The translations under genes and the position numbers were made by a program. Positions 43,072 to 49,666 of a stretch of 49,666 bases of DNA are shown one piece after another. Origin of the DNA: Candidatus Gastranaerophilales bacterium (lineage in GTDB: Bacteria > Cyanobacteriota > Vampirovibrionia > Gastranaerophilales > Gastranaerophilaceae); contig CALUQQ010000096.1 in assembly GCA_944322955.1 (NCBI GenBank), positions 1 through 49,666 on the forward strand. Reading direction: 5' to 3'. The notes beneath the pieces are model-generated. The model searched no databases and was not told the DNA's origin. It saw only the letters and a list, made by a program, of their open reading frames with translations. Position 1 is the first letter of the stretch; every line of letters starts with the position of its first letter.

Positions 43072-43164
43072 TCGCTTTTCCTTTAAAAAACGGGTTACCG
43101 GTATATTATTTCAAATCTTTACATAAATTACATCAACCTTTTATACTGTATCGGCAAAGTTTTC

Positions 43165-43180
43165 TCATGCGTTTGCATGA
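43165..43180. repeat. Inverted repeat between divergent genes (possible operator)
   Basis: TCATGC, four bases, GCATGA: a perfect six-base inverted repeat in the 216-base gap between the 55-codon ORF (minus) and rpmE (plus). It is not followed by a T-run, so an operator is more likely than a terminator. It lies just upstream of the rpmE -35. Confidence 0.35.
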
Positions 43181-43200
43181 AAATTAATTTTAATAAACAC

Positions 43201-43229
43201 TTGCGTTTTGAAATTCATTAATATAGAAT
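43201..43229 (+). promoter_or_regulatory. Promoter of rpmE
   Basis: TTGCGT (43201-43206), 17 bases, TAGAAT (43224-43229). Start near 43236 gives a leader of about 52 bases ending in GAGGT before the ATG. Confidence 0.6.
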
Positions 43230-43287
43230 ATTATTAGTCGAAATATTCAGGTTTGGAATCCTGATAAAAAAAGAAATGAGGTAGAAA

Positions 43288-43494
43288 ATGAAACAAGGTA
43301 TACATCCTGATTATAAAAAAACAACAATCAAGTGTGTGTGCGGTAACGAAATTGAAACAGGTTCAGTTGTTGACAACATTACGGTTGAAATTTGTAACAA
43401 ATGCCATCCTTTCTACACCGGTCAGCAGAAAATTCTTGACTCTGAAGGCCGTGTTGAAAGATTTAATAAGCGTTACGGCAGCAAAAAAGCTTAA
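43288..43494 (+). CDS. rpmE: Large-subunit ribosomal protein L31, zinc type
   Basis: A complete L31 of 68 residues with the zinc set Cys16, Cys18, Cys36 and Cys39 (KCVCGN and [12 protein letters not shown]). The C-terminal [14 protein letters not shown] is standard. The zinc form is usually replaced by a cysteine-free paralogue under zinc starvation; none is seen here. A leader of about 50 bases and a following terminator make it a single-gene transcript. Confidence 0.97.
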   Translation: MKQGIHPDYKKTTIKCVCGNEIETGSVVDNITVEICNKCHPFYTGQQKILDSEGRVERFNKRYGSKKA

Positions 43495-43512
43495 AATTGT
43501 TATTAAAAATTT

Positions 43513-43553
43513 ACATTGTAGCCCCTTTTTTTAAAGTCGGCTACAATTTTTTA
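43513..43553 (+). terminator. Intrinsic terminator after rpmE
   Basis: ATTGTAGCC (43515-43523) and GGCTACAAT (43539-43547), then a T-run. Stem of nine pairs with a T-rich loop. Confidence 0.85.
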
Positions 43554-43570
43554 TAAAGGGAGAGAATTCT

Positions 43571-44275
43571 ATGGATGGAAATAATAAGCCGGTTGTAAAT
43601 TTAATATCCAAACCGGAAAATATGTTGAAAACGGTTTATACTGCTTGCAGAACTTGCTACAGCGCAGATTATCCGATAAATATCTATAATGGTGCTGATG
43701 ATGAGGAAAAAATGCTTAAACTTATCAACAGAGTTATTTCTTCCGGTCATTATTCAACTATTGAACACATTCAGGTGACATTTGCAATTTCAAATGTTTC
43801 GCGCGCTTGTACTCATCAGCTTGTACGCCACAGACACATGTCTTTTTCTCAAAAATCTCAAAGATATGTTAAGGAAAAAGGTCAATTTGATTATATAATT
43901 CCGCCGACAATTGAAAAAAATGATGAATTGAAGTCAAAATATATTGATTTTATGAATAAAATTTCCCAACAGTATCAGGAATTTGTGGAGGCGGGTATTC
44001 CTGCAGAAGACGCAAGATTTGTTCTCCCGAATGCTGCTGCAAGTTCGCTTGTCGCAAGTCTGAACTTAAGAGAAATGATTCATCTCGCAAATTTAAGACT
44101 TTGTACACGTGCACAATATGAAATCAGAACTATGGTTAAAATGATGTGTGACGCGCTTGTCGCTGAAGAACCGTGGCTGAAACCGTATTTGGTTCCCAAA
44201 TGTGAAAGATACGGATTCTGTGACGAGGACAAATCCTGCGGAAGAATGAAAACACGTGAACAATTAGGTTTTTAA
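43571..44275 (+). CDS. thyX: Flavin-dependent thymidylate synthase
   Basis: Makes dTMP from dUMP using FAD and methylene-folate. The family motif RHRxxSxxxxSxR is present at 86-98 (Arg86, Ser91, Ser96, Arg98). Other landmarks are SSGHYSTIEHIQVTFAISNVSRACTHQL and LPNAAASSLVASLNLREMIHLANLR, where the substrate-binding arginines lie. 234 residues, full length. GGGAGAG precedes the ATG. ThyX in place of ThyA fits many anaerobes and cyanobacterial relatives. Confidence 0.97.
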   Translation: MDGNNKPVVNLISKPENMLKTVYTACRTCYSADYPINIYNGADDEEKMLKLINRVISSGHYSTIEHIQVTFAISNVSRACTHQLVRHRHMSFSQKSQRYVKEKGQFDYIIPPTIEKNDELKSKYIDFMNKISQQYQEFVEAGIPAEDARFVLPNAAASSLVASLNLREMIHLANLRLCTRAQYEIRTMVKMMCDALVAEEPWLKPYLVPKCERYGFCDEDKSCGRMKTREQLGF

Positions 44276-44287
44276 CTTTTCCATTAT

Positions 44288-44331
44288 ATGAAAACTGGCG
44301 GCACTTTCAAACAGTACCTGCCAGTTTTTTG
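44288..44331 (+). terminator. Intrinsic terminator after thyX
   Basis: AAAACTGGC (44291-44299) and GCCAGTTTT (44320-44328) with a T-run; the loop can extend the stem slightly. It may also stop transcripts of the convergent pectate-lyase-like gene. Confidence 0.85.
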
Positions 44332-44358
44332 ATAAGTAAGTCTTTAGATAAGTACTAA

Positions 44359-45825
44359 TTAATGCTTTTTAATTTTATTAGCTGTTGCCTGAACAAGCAT
44401 TTTTAATGTGTCTATTGTCGGTATGGCTTTTGAATTTTGTTTTGAAATAATATTATCGACAAGTTCATTCAGATATATTTCAAGATTAGTGTATCCGGTT
44501 TTGGTCATGCTTTTACCGTCGCCGCCGTCATAGGGGTTAAGATTATGATTAAATTCCCAGTCATCAGGAATTCCGTCGCCGTCGGAATCTACATTTGGAA
44601 CGTCACTTTTATATTCAGGATATCCGCCGACATCATCAGGAGAAGTTACAAGACCTCTGCTGTCCTTCGCGCCTGAAATATAGGTTTCCACTGCCTGTGT
44701 AATACGGTTATCTACAAAGTCCCGACTGTCAGATGCTCCGGCAAATGCCAGTACATTTTTGTAAGCCTGTTCTGCCATATGAGTTGTAACCGGTTCATGG
44801 TCAAATTCGTTTCTTGTAAGTACAGGATTTTTGGAGGTTTTTATGTAATCCATGTTCGGATAAACCCCCATCCAATTGTCGTTTGTCTGCAGCGGGTTGG
44901 TATGAACGTAGTTCCCGGTAACGTAAACAATTCCGCGTCTGTTAGCGTTTGGCACTTCAAGAATTTGCCCTCTTGACGGAATGTTTGTTGCAGGTCCGAA
45001 TTTGTAGTAGTTATTGACTATATTATATGTTCCGCTTTCTGCCCCGCTAATTGATGATGTTGCCCAGTTATAGAGAACATTGTTTCTAAAGTCGATAGTC
45101 TCCATATCAAGCAGATTTTTGTGAATTGCTTTGTAAAAAATCGGAGTATTAGTTCTGTTGCTTGCAAACAAATTATGGTGATATGATGAGCTGTAACCGC
45201 CGAGAGTGGCACCCCATCCGCTGTTAGGCCCTACATTGTTGAGCGCTTCACTCAAGATACACCACTGCATTGTGAGCTTTCTGTTATTGTATAGCGTGGC
45301 ATTATCGACAGGCGCCCAGCTCATCGAACAGTGGTCAATCATTATATCGTGTCTGTTTTTAACAACAAGCGAGCTGCCGTTAGTTTTGTTGCCGAGTCTG
45401 AATCTCATAAATCTGATAATTATATTATCTGCGTCAACTATTACAGGATAATCTTTTATACAAATTCCGTCACCCGGAGCTGTTTGTCCGGCAATCGTCA
45501 AGTCACCGTTTTTTATTACCAGCGGAGATTTAAGCGCAATTACTCCGGACAGATCAAAAACAATTGTTCTCGGACCTTTTTGATTTATTGCATATCTGAG
45601 AGTGCCAAGTTCGTTTTTGTCCTCAAGTGTACGGACATGGTATACAACGCCGCTTCTGCCGCCGGAGGCAAATGCCCCGAAACCTTCCGCAGACGGAAAT
45701 GCGTAAATTTGGCGAGGTGTCTGCCATACCAGTGCTCCGAAAATTAATCCCGTAAGTAGTATTATAATTGCTATAATACTTGTTAAACCGATATTTTTAA
45801 TTGCGTTTAAAATTCTTAGAAACAT
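44359..45825 (-). CDS. Membrane-anchored pectate-lyase-like beta-helix protein
   Basis: A 488-residue protein with an uncleaved-looking N-terminal helix (about 14-36) and an extracytoplasmic right-handed beta-helix. The start FPSAEGFGAFASGGRSGVVY and GTLRYAINQKGPRTIVFDLSGVI are typical of pectate lyases common in Bacteroidota. HDIMIDHCSMSWAPVDN and SSSYHHNLFASNRTNTP follow the active-site layout. A calcium-binding DSDGDGIPDDWE (413-424) and GYTNLEIYLNELV complete that architecture. Substrate could be pectin or another uronic polymer. It lies 27 bases behind tRNA genes on the same strand and may have been acquired there. AGGAG precedes the ATG. Confidence 0.85.
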   Translation of the reverse strand: MFLRILNAIKNIGLTSIIAIIILLTGLIFGALVWQTPRQIYAFPSAEGFGAFASGGRSGVVYHVRTLEDKNELGTLRYAINQKGPRTIVFDLSGVIALKSPLVIKNGDLTIAGQTAPGDGICIKDYPVIVDADNIIIRFMRFRLGNKTNGSSLVVKNRHDIMIDHCSMSWAPVDNATLYNNRKLTMQWCILSEALNNVGPNSGWGATLGGYSSSYHHNLFASNRTNTPIFYKAIHKNLLDMETIDFRNNVLYNWATSSISGAESGTYNIVNNYYKFGPATNIPSRGQILEVPNANRRGIVYVTGNYVHTNPLQTNDNWMGVYPNMDYIKTSKNPVLTRNEFDHEPVTTHMAEQAYKNVLAFAGASDSRDFVDNRITQAVETYISGAKDSRGLVTSPDDVGGYPEYKSDVPNVDSDGDGIPDDWEFNHNLNPYDGGDGKSMTKTGYTNLEIYLNELVDNIISKQNSKAIPTIDTLKMLVQATANKIKKH

Positions 45826-45851
45826 ATTCTCTCCTATATTCTGTCAAAATT

Positions 45852-45925
45852 AGGGCCCGGCGGGAGTCGAACCCGCGATCTCCGGTTTAGGAAACCGTTG
45901 CTCTATCCTACTGAGCTACGAACCC
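45852..45925 (-). tRNA. tRNA-Arg(CCU)
   Basis: Cloverleaf on the minus strand: acceptor GGGTTCG pairs with CGGGCCC (two G-U pairs), D-stem GCTC/GAGC, anticodon loop TTCCTAA with anticodon CCT, T-arm GCGGG-TTCGACT-CCCGC. The 3' CCA is not encoded. Position 73 would be U and the first anticodon-stem pair is A-G, both a little unusual. It reads AGG codons. Confidence 0.9.
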
Positions 45926-45926
45926 T

Positions 45927-46000
45927 TATGCCTGACGGGATTCAAACCCGTGACCTTCGGCTTCGGAGACCGACGCTCTATTCTGCTGAGCTACAGGCAC
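45927..46000 (-). tRNA. tRNA-Arg(CCG)
   Basis: Cloverleaf on the minus strand: acceptor GTGCCTG/CAGGCAT (top pair G-U), D-stem GCTC/GAGC, anticodon loop CTCCGAA with anticodon CCG, T-arm ACGGG-TTTGAAT-CCCGT, discriminator A. CCA not encoded. One base separates it from tRNA-Arg(CCU), so both are cut from one precursor. It reads CGG codons. Confidence 0.92.
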
Positions 46001-46006
46001 TTATAT

Positions 46007-46663
46007 TCACGAAAAGTACGATTTTGCGTCAATACTTTTGCGTTCTTTTTCATCTGTTATTTCAAAGTATGGCAGCTCGGATTTTATCCCGAGTGCTTGT
46101 GCAAACCATTTGCCGGGTGCTATCTCAACTGCATTGTTTAAGTCTAATACTGCGCTGTTATAGAATCTTCTGGCAGCTGCAATGTGTTCTTCAACTTCTG
46201 AATACGTTGACATTGCCTGAATCATGGTTTGATCGGATTTTAGTTGTGGATAATTTTCCATTGATATGGATAATTGGCCCATTTTATTACGGATTTCTTC
46301 GTCTATGGCGATTTTATCTTTTACATTGTTTAAATCGGACGGCATTTTGACAGCTTGCGTGCGGAGTTTTGTAATATCATCAAGAAGTCCGCGCTCATGC
46401 TCCATAAATTTGTTAGCCATAAATAAAATATTCGGAATTAAATCATAACGTTTTTTTAACTGAACATCAATGCTTGCAAGTGCTTCTTTCACTTTGTTTT
46501 TCTTTGCTATCAATTGATAATAAACTATATACAATAATACAAGTATTATTCCGATAACTACGCATATTGTCATAATTGTATCATGCAATTGAGCCTGAGC
46601 TTGTGCTTTTGCAGCTTCCTGTATAAGTGAATTTATATCTGCCTGAGGTGTTAAATTTTCCAT
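46007..46663 (-). CDS. lemA: LemA-family membrane protein
   Basis: A 218-residue LemA protein: N-terminal tail of about 28 residues, one membrane segment ([21 protein letters not shown]), then the helical LemA core with [34 protein letters not shown]-like [14 protein letters not shown], and [17 protein letters not shown]. Role poorly known. GGAGG precedes the ATG. It ends seven bases before the tRNA genes, so its message may run into them. Confidence 0.93.
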   Translation of the reverse strand: MENLTPQADINSLIQEAAKAQAQAQLHDTIMTICVVIGIILVLLYIVYYQLIAKKNKVKEALASIDVQLKKRYDLIPNILFMANKFMEHERGLLDDITKLRTQAVKMPSDLNNVKDKIAIDEEIRNKMGQLSISMENYPQLKSDQTMIQAMSTYSEVEEHIAAARRFYNSAVLDLNNAVEIAPGKWFAQALGIKSELPYFEITDEKERKSIDAKSYFS

Positions 46664-46720
46664 ATTTTTCCTCCAACTACATTCATATTAGCATATTTTT
46701 TGAATTTTGTCTAATACAAA

Positions 46721-48043
46721 TTATTGTCCTGCAAGAATTATTGTAAAATCAGTGTCTGCGCAGTAATAATTCACCGGATCGTATACGAACTGGCGTGATT
46801 TGAATTCGGGAAGTTTTTTTCTAAGCCAGTTGTAATATTCCGGTGTAACGTCTTTTGTGTGTGCAATAACCTGCCCGTGAGTTGCATTTGATGTGCCTGT
46901 GCATTTAACCTGTATATTCATTGCTTCAAGCTCTTTTATAAGTGCTTCTCCTCTGGATTCATTATCGTTGGAATATAGGACATTTGCTGCAAATTGAGTT
47001 TTGTCACTTTTTACGCGTTCTCTGTAAATAAGTCTGTTTACGACTTCTTGAGTTTTATCCGGATCTAAAATCCAGTAGCTTGTGAACCCTTTTTTATTTG
47101 GAGAGCCCGGAAGGGTCGCAATTTCTATATTATCTATGTCAAAATGTTTTGCAAGTGCGGCATATTGTGACATTTCGTATAAGGACATATCAGTTTTTAT
47201 GTATTCTTTTGCGATAGATAGTATTTGAGGAATTTTAGCGATAGTTTCTGGCTTTTGTATTTGTTTTAAAAGTCCTCGTAAAAACCATTGCTGGCGTTGC
47301 GTCCTGCCTATATCACCCAGTGCGTCGTGGCGGAATCTTAAATATCCGACCGCCTCATCAGCATCAAGGTGGTGATCGCCTTTTGTTAAATTTATGTGAA
47401 GTTTGCCGGCGTAATCATTGTAGTGCATGTTTTTTTCAACGTAAATATCAACTCCGCCGAGCGCTTCTACAATTTTTCTGACGGCATCGTCATGAACCAT
47501 TACGTAGCGGTCGACTTTTACACCTAATGTATCTTCTATTGTCTTAATTGTCATGTTTATTCCGCCGATTGCATGCGCTGCATTAATCTTTTGAATGCCT
47601 TTGTTATCAGGCAGATAAACTTTGCTGTCACGCGGAATTGAAATTGCGTTTAAAGATTTGCTTTTCGGATCTATATTCAAAAGAACGATGGTATCTGTTC
47701 TTGTGCCTTCCCAAAGATCCGCGTCTTCACCGTTTGAGTCTACGCCTAATAACAGAATATTTTGTTTTCTCGGCCCAAAAGGCAGAGCAAATTCGGCTTT
47801 TTCTTTATCAGTATTACTTCTGGAAAGTTTTACAAAAAGCTTTGTGATGAATGAATCCTGGCCAAATTCGTCTTCCAAAAATTCTTTGTTATCTGCAAAT
47901 AAAAATATGGCAAAAATTACGGCTGCAAATATTATCAACATCAATACCAGTATTTTGATAAATGAAGAATCTTCTTTCCTGGAGTCTTCGGTTTGTTTTA
48001 AATAATTATCTATAGGGGTATTATTTTGTATATTATTTGTCAT
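46721..48043 (-). CDS. LytR-CpsA-Psr (LCP) family protein
   Basis: A 440-residue protein: cytoplasmic tail, one membrane segment (about 29-49), an LCP domain (about 90-245) and a C-terminal LytR_C domain (about 340-430). The LCP core reads NILLLGVDSNGEDADLWEGTRTDTIVLLNID, ISIPRDSKVYLP and RFRHDALGDIGRTQRQQWFL, with the conserved Arg and Asp residues. LCP enzymes transfer polymers from lipid carriers to peptidoglycan or proteins. Common in Gram-positives and cyanobacteria. AAGG lies eight bases before the ATG. It follows mgtE by 14 bases. Confidence 0.93.
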   Translation of the reverse strand: MTNNIQNNTPIDNYLKQTEDSRKEDSSFIKILVLMLIIFAAVIFAIFLFADNKEFLEDEFGQDSFITKLFVKLSRSNTDKEKAEFALPFGPRKQNILLLGVDSNGEDADLWEGTRTDTIVLLNIDPKSKSLNAISIPRDSKVYLPDNKGIQKINAAHAIGGINMTIKTIEDTLGVKVDRYVMVHDDAVRKIVEALGGVDIYVEKNMHYNDYAGKLHINLTKGDHHLDADEAVGYLRFRHDALGDIGRTQRQQWFLRGLLKQIQKPETIAKIPQILSIAKEYIKTDMSLYEMSQYAALAKHFDIDNIEIATLPGSPNKKGFTSYWILDPDKTQEVVNRLIYRERVKSDKTQFAANVLYSNDNESRGEALIKELEAMNIQVKCTGTSNATHGQVIAHTKDVTPEYYNWLRKKLPEFKSRQFVYDPVNYYCADTDFTIILAGQ

Positions 48044-48057
48044 TTTCTATACCTTTT

Positions 48058-49425
48058 TTAAATTACGTGTAATAAAAATATCGAAACAAGGGTAAAATAA
48101 ACCGCAAGTCCGATAACATCAATGGTCGTGGCGATTACGGGTCCTGATGCAACTGCAGGATCAACGTTTACGGTTTTAAGTGCAAACGGTGTAAATGTGC
48201 CGATAATAGTTGCCATTGTCATATTTATAGCCATAGCCAGTCCTACAACAATTCCGAGTTCGATATTATGCTGCCAGCCCCAAGTAACAAGAGTTGTCAT
48301 TGTGCCGAAAAATATTCCGATGCACATTCCGATAAGCATTTCTCTCATTATATGGTACATAGCGGAGCTTAACGTAACTTGTCCCGTAGAAAGTCCCCTG
48401 ACCATAAGAGTAATACTTTGCGTCCCGATATTTCCGCCTAATCCTGCCAGAAGCGGCATAAATATCGCGATTATAGGCAGTGCTGCCAGTGTTGTATCAA
48501 AGTGGTGCGCTACATTTACCGCGATAAATTCTCCGATAAGAGTTATAAAAAGCCACGGCGTACGCGCTTTTATTGCGTTAAATATATTGCCTGACAGAAT
48601 TTCATCTTCATCTGCTAATTCAGTTGAAATACCTGATGACTGGTAAATTGTTTCGGTAGTTTCTTCTTCAACAATGTCCTGAACATCATCCCACGTAATC
48701 ATTCCTTTGAGCCTGTTGTATAAATCAACAACAGGCAATGCGTTATATTGATACTTCATAAATACGTCCGCAATGTAGTCTTGATAATCATCAACGTGGA
48801 GTTTGACTATATCCGAAATCATTATATCTTCGATTTTTTTATTAATAGGCGAGGTCAGAAGGCTTCTTAAAGATACGACCCCGAGAAGATGGTTTTGCTT
48901 ATCCACAACATAGACATAGTAAAGTTCCATATTGTCTTGTTCTGCTTTAATTCTTATGTGGTTCAAAACATCAAGAACAGTCATTCCGCAGTTAACGGTT
49001 AAAACAGACGGGTTCATAATTCCGCCTGCGGTATCTTCGTTGTAAGTCAAAAGTTCCCGGACTTCGGCTGAGAATTTATGAGGAAGCTTGTCCAGGTAAG
49101 TTTCGCTTTCATCGTCTTCCATGTCGCCCAAAACATCCGCAGCAGCGTCGTGCGGAAGCATTGTGATAATTTTGGACGCAACTTCTTCGTCAATATCGCC
49201 CAGTAGTTCTACCTGTATTTGCGGGGATAAGTATTCCATTAAATCCGCTGCTTTTTCTAAATCGAGCAGCTTGAAACATTGAAGACGTTCTTCTGGTTTC
49301 ATTTCCTGAAATATATCCGCAAGATCGGCACTGTGGTAGCTGTTTAATTCCTCTTTTAGCTGCCCCTGCGTCTCGTCTTCCATTATTTCCCGTAGTCTTT
49401 CAATTATGTTAGGAATATTTATCAT
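48058..49425 (-). CDS. mgtE: Magnesium transporter MgtE
   Basis: A 455-residue MgtE channel: an N-terminal acidic superhelical domain (ADLAD, LEKAADLMEYLSPQIQVELLG), two CBS domains (about 130-255) and five membrane segments with the selectivity region PLLAGLGGNIGTQSITLMVRGL. The N and CBS domains sense cytoplasmic magnesium and gate the pore. I start it at 49425, six bases after TATAAT; the TTG at 49443 lies upstream of that element. Confidence 0.95.
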   Translation of the reverse strand: MINIPNIIERLREIMEDETQGQLKEELNSYHSADLADIFQEMKPEERLQCFKLLDLEKAADLMEYLSPQIQVELLGDIDEEVASKIITMLPHDAAADVLGDMEDDESETYLDKLPHKFSAEVRELLTYNEDTAGGIMNPSVLTVNCGMTVLDVLNHIRIKAEQDNMELYYVYVVDKQNHLLGVVSLRSLLTSPINKKIEDIMISDIVKLHVDDYQDYIADVFMKYQYNALPVVDLYNRLKGMITWDDVQDIVEEETTETIYQSSGISTELADEDEILSGNIFNAIKARTPWLFITLIGEFIAVNVAHHFDTTLAALPIIAIFMPLLAGLGGNIGTQSITLMVRGLSTGQVTLSSAMYHIMREMLIGMCIGIFFGTMTTLVTWGWQHNIELGIVVGLAMAINMTMATIIGTFTPFALKTVNVDPAVASGPVIATTIDVIGLAVYFTLVSIFLLHVI

Positions 49426-49431
49426 ATAAAT

Positions 49432-49437
49432 ATTATA
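49432..49437 (-). promoter_or_regulatory. -10 element placed six bases before the mgtE ATG
   Basis: Minus-strand TATAAT then six bases then ATG at 49425. No Shine-Dalgarno; no -35 at 17 bases. Confidence 0.5.
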
Positions 49438-49461
49438 GTACAAACATAAAAATCAATCATG

Positions 49462-49490
49462 TTGCCTTTATAGAAAATTTATGTTAAAAT
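49462..49490 (+). promoter_or_regulatory. Promoter of the gene at the window end
   Basis: TTGCCT (49462-49467), 17 bases, TAAAAT (49485-49490) preceded by TGT (extended -10). AGGAGG at 49499-49504 follows. Confidence 0.6.
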
Positions 49491-49509
49491 AATAAAAAAG
49501 GAGGAATGA

Positions 49510-49666
49510 ATGCAAAAGAAAATTAAATTTACAATTGTCGGGGGGGGGCGACCCTTTTAACCGCGCGTAGCGGGCATTTCGGAGGTATCTATTGGAAAAA
49601 GATATTAAGATACTATGGCAGTAAGGCACTAAGAAGTAACAGTCGGATTAGAAAACCCGACCAACA
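49510..49666 (+). CDS. 5' end of a gene, frame broken at a run of nine G, cut by the window end
   Basis: A gene start with a good promoter and AGGAGG five bases before the ATG at 49510. The first codons read MQKKIKFTIV, then a run of nine G (49540-49548) follows. As written the frame stops at 49560 after 16 residues. If the run were seven or ten G, reading would continue in the frame beginning ATLLTARSGHFGG and stay open for 39 codons to the window end. So it is either phase-variable, a sequencing or assembly error in the G-run, or a chimeric contig end. Product unknown. Confidence 0.4.
49540..49548 (+). repeat. G9 homopolymer run inside a gene start
   Basis: Nine consecutive G in an otherwise AT-rich context, ten codons into a predicted gene. 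Such runs are classic slippage sites, but also a known artefact of some sequencing chemistries. Confidence 0.9.

Noticed and set aside
42941-43126. Plus-strand ORF of 61 codons between the cyclase and rpmE
   Set aside because: No ribosome site, and it is antisense to the better-supported 55-codon ORF.

Overview
The window reads as chromosomal DNA of a low-GC, diderm (LPS-making) bacterium. My best guess is a non-photosynthetic relative of cyanobacteria (Vampirovibrionia/Melainabacteria, Gastranaerophilales type). Supporting hints are the coexistence of LPS genes (lptD, lpxI, lpxB) with Gram-positive-like genes (the rplS-rbgA-rnhB order, gatD, LCP protein, GerMN protein), a CHASE2-GGDEF protein, glyQ standing alone without glyS, ThyX, a split transketolase, and several large lineage-type proteins of unknown function. 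This placement is inference; no rRNA gene is present to settle it. There is no CRISPR array, prophage or insertion sequence that I can see.

Layout. 0-1 kb: a small XRE regulator facing a hicB-hicA toxin-antitoxin pair. 1-5.5 kb, minus strand: rplS-rbgA-rnhB with overlapping ends, a P-loop kinase with a 49-codon ORF coupled to its stop, and a kinase-fold-like protein of unknown function. 5.6-9.7 kb: glyQ and two tandem cationic amino acid permeases. 9.7-12.8 kb: a PHP phosphoesterase, a membrane protein, a zinc-ribbon-like ORF, rph, and a pair of small secreted coiled-coil proteins ended by a strong terminator. 12.9-15.4 kb: ilvB, then recR and ybaB on the minus strand. 15.6-18.6 kb: an operon rbfA-truB-(LmeA-like)-(GerMN)-(HicB-like). 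18.7-19.8 kb: a Pro/Gln-rich HEAT protein. 20-24.4 kb: an operon of a transketolase C-terminal subunit, ftsE, ftsX, a degenerate receiver-GGDEF protein and an isochorismatase-family hydrolase. 24.5-27.6 kb, minus: rsmG and a STAND-like NTPase with TPRs. 27.6-33.7 kb: an envelope operon starting with a 34-residue membrane peptide, then an EnvC-like M23 protein, lptD, a class II aldolase, lpxI and lpxB. 33.8-37.7 kb: a large unknown membrane protein, dgt, gatD, GtrA-like. 37.7-43.1 kb, minus: proS, a TPR protein, a secreted protein, CHASE2-GGDEF and a 55-residue ORF. 43.3-44.3 kb: rpmE and thyX. 44.4-49.4 kb, minus: a pectate-lyase-like protein directly behind two tRNA-Arg genes, lemA, an LCP protein and mgtE. 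The last 160 bases hold the start of a gene broken at a run of nine G.

How it fits together. Two themes dominate: translation and ribosome maturation (rplS, rpmE, rbgA, rbfA, truB, rsmG, glyQ, proS, rph, tRNAs) and the cell envelope and division (ftsEX, EnvC-like, lptD, lpxI, lpxB, gatD, LCP, LmeA-like).

The most striking non-coding signal is promoter architecture. Genes with Shine-Dalgarno sequences tend to have TTGC-type -35 boxes, 17-base spacers and often an extended TGnTATAAT -10. A separate group of genes without Shine-Dalgarno (kinase-like gene, ilvB, STAND gene, dgt, gatD, mgtE, possibly the XRE gene) has the -10 hexamer exactly six bases before the ATG, which would place +1 on the A of the start codon: candidate leaderless mRNAs.
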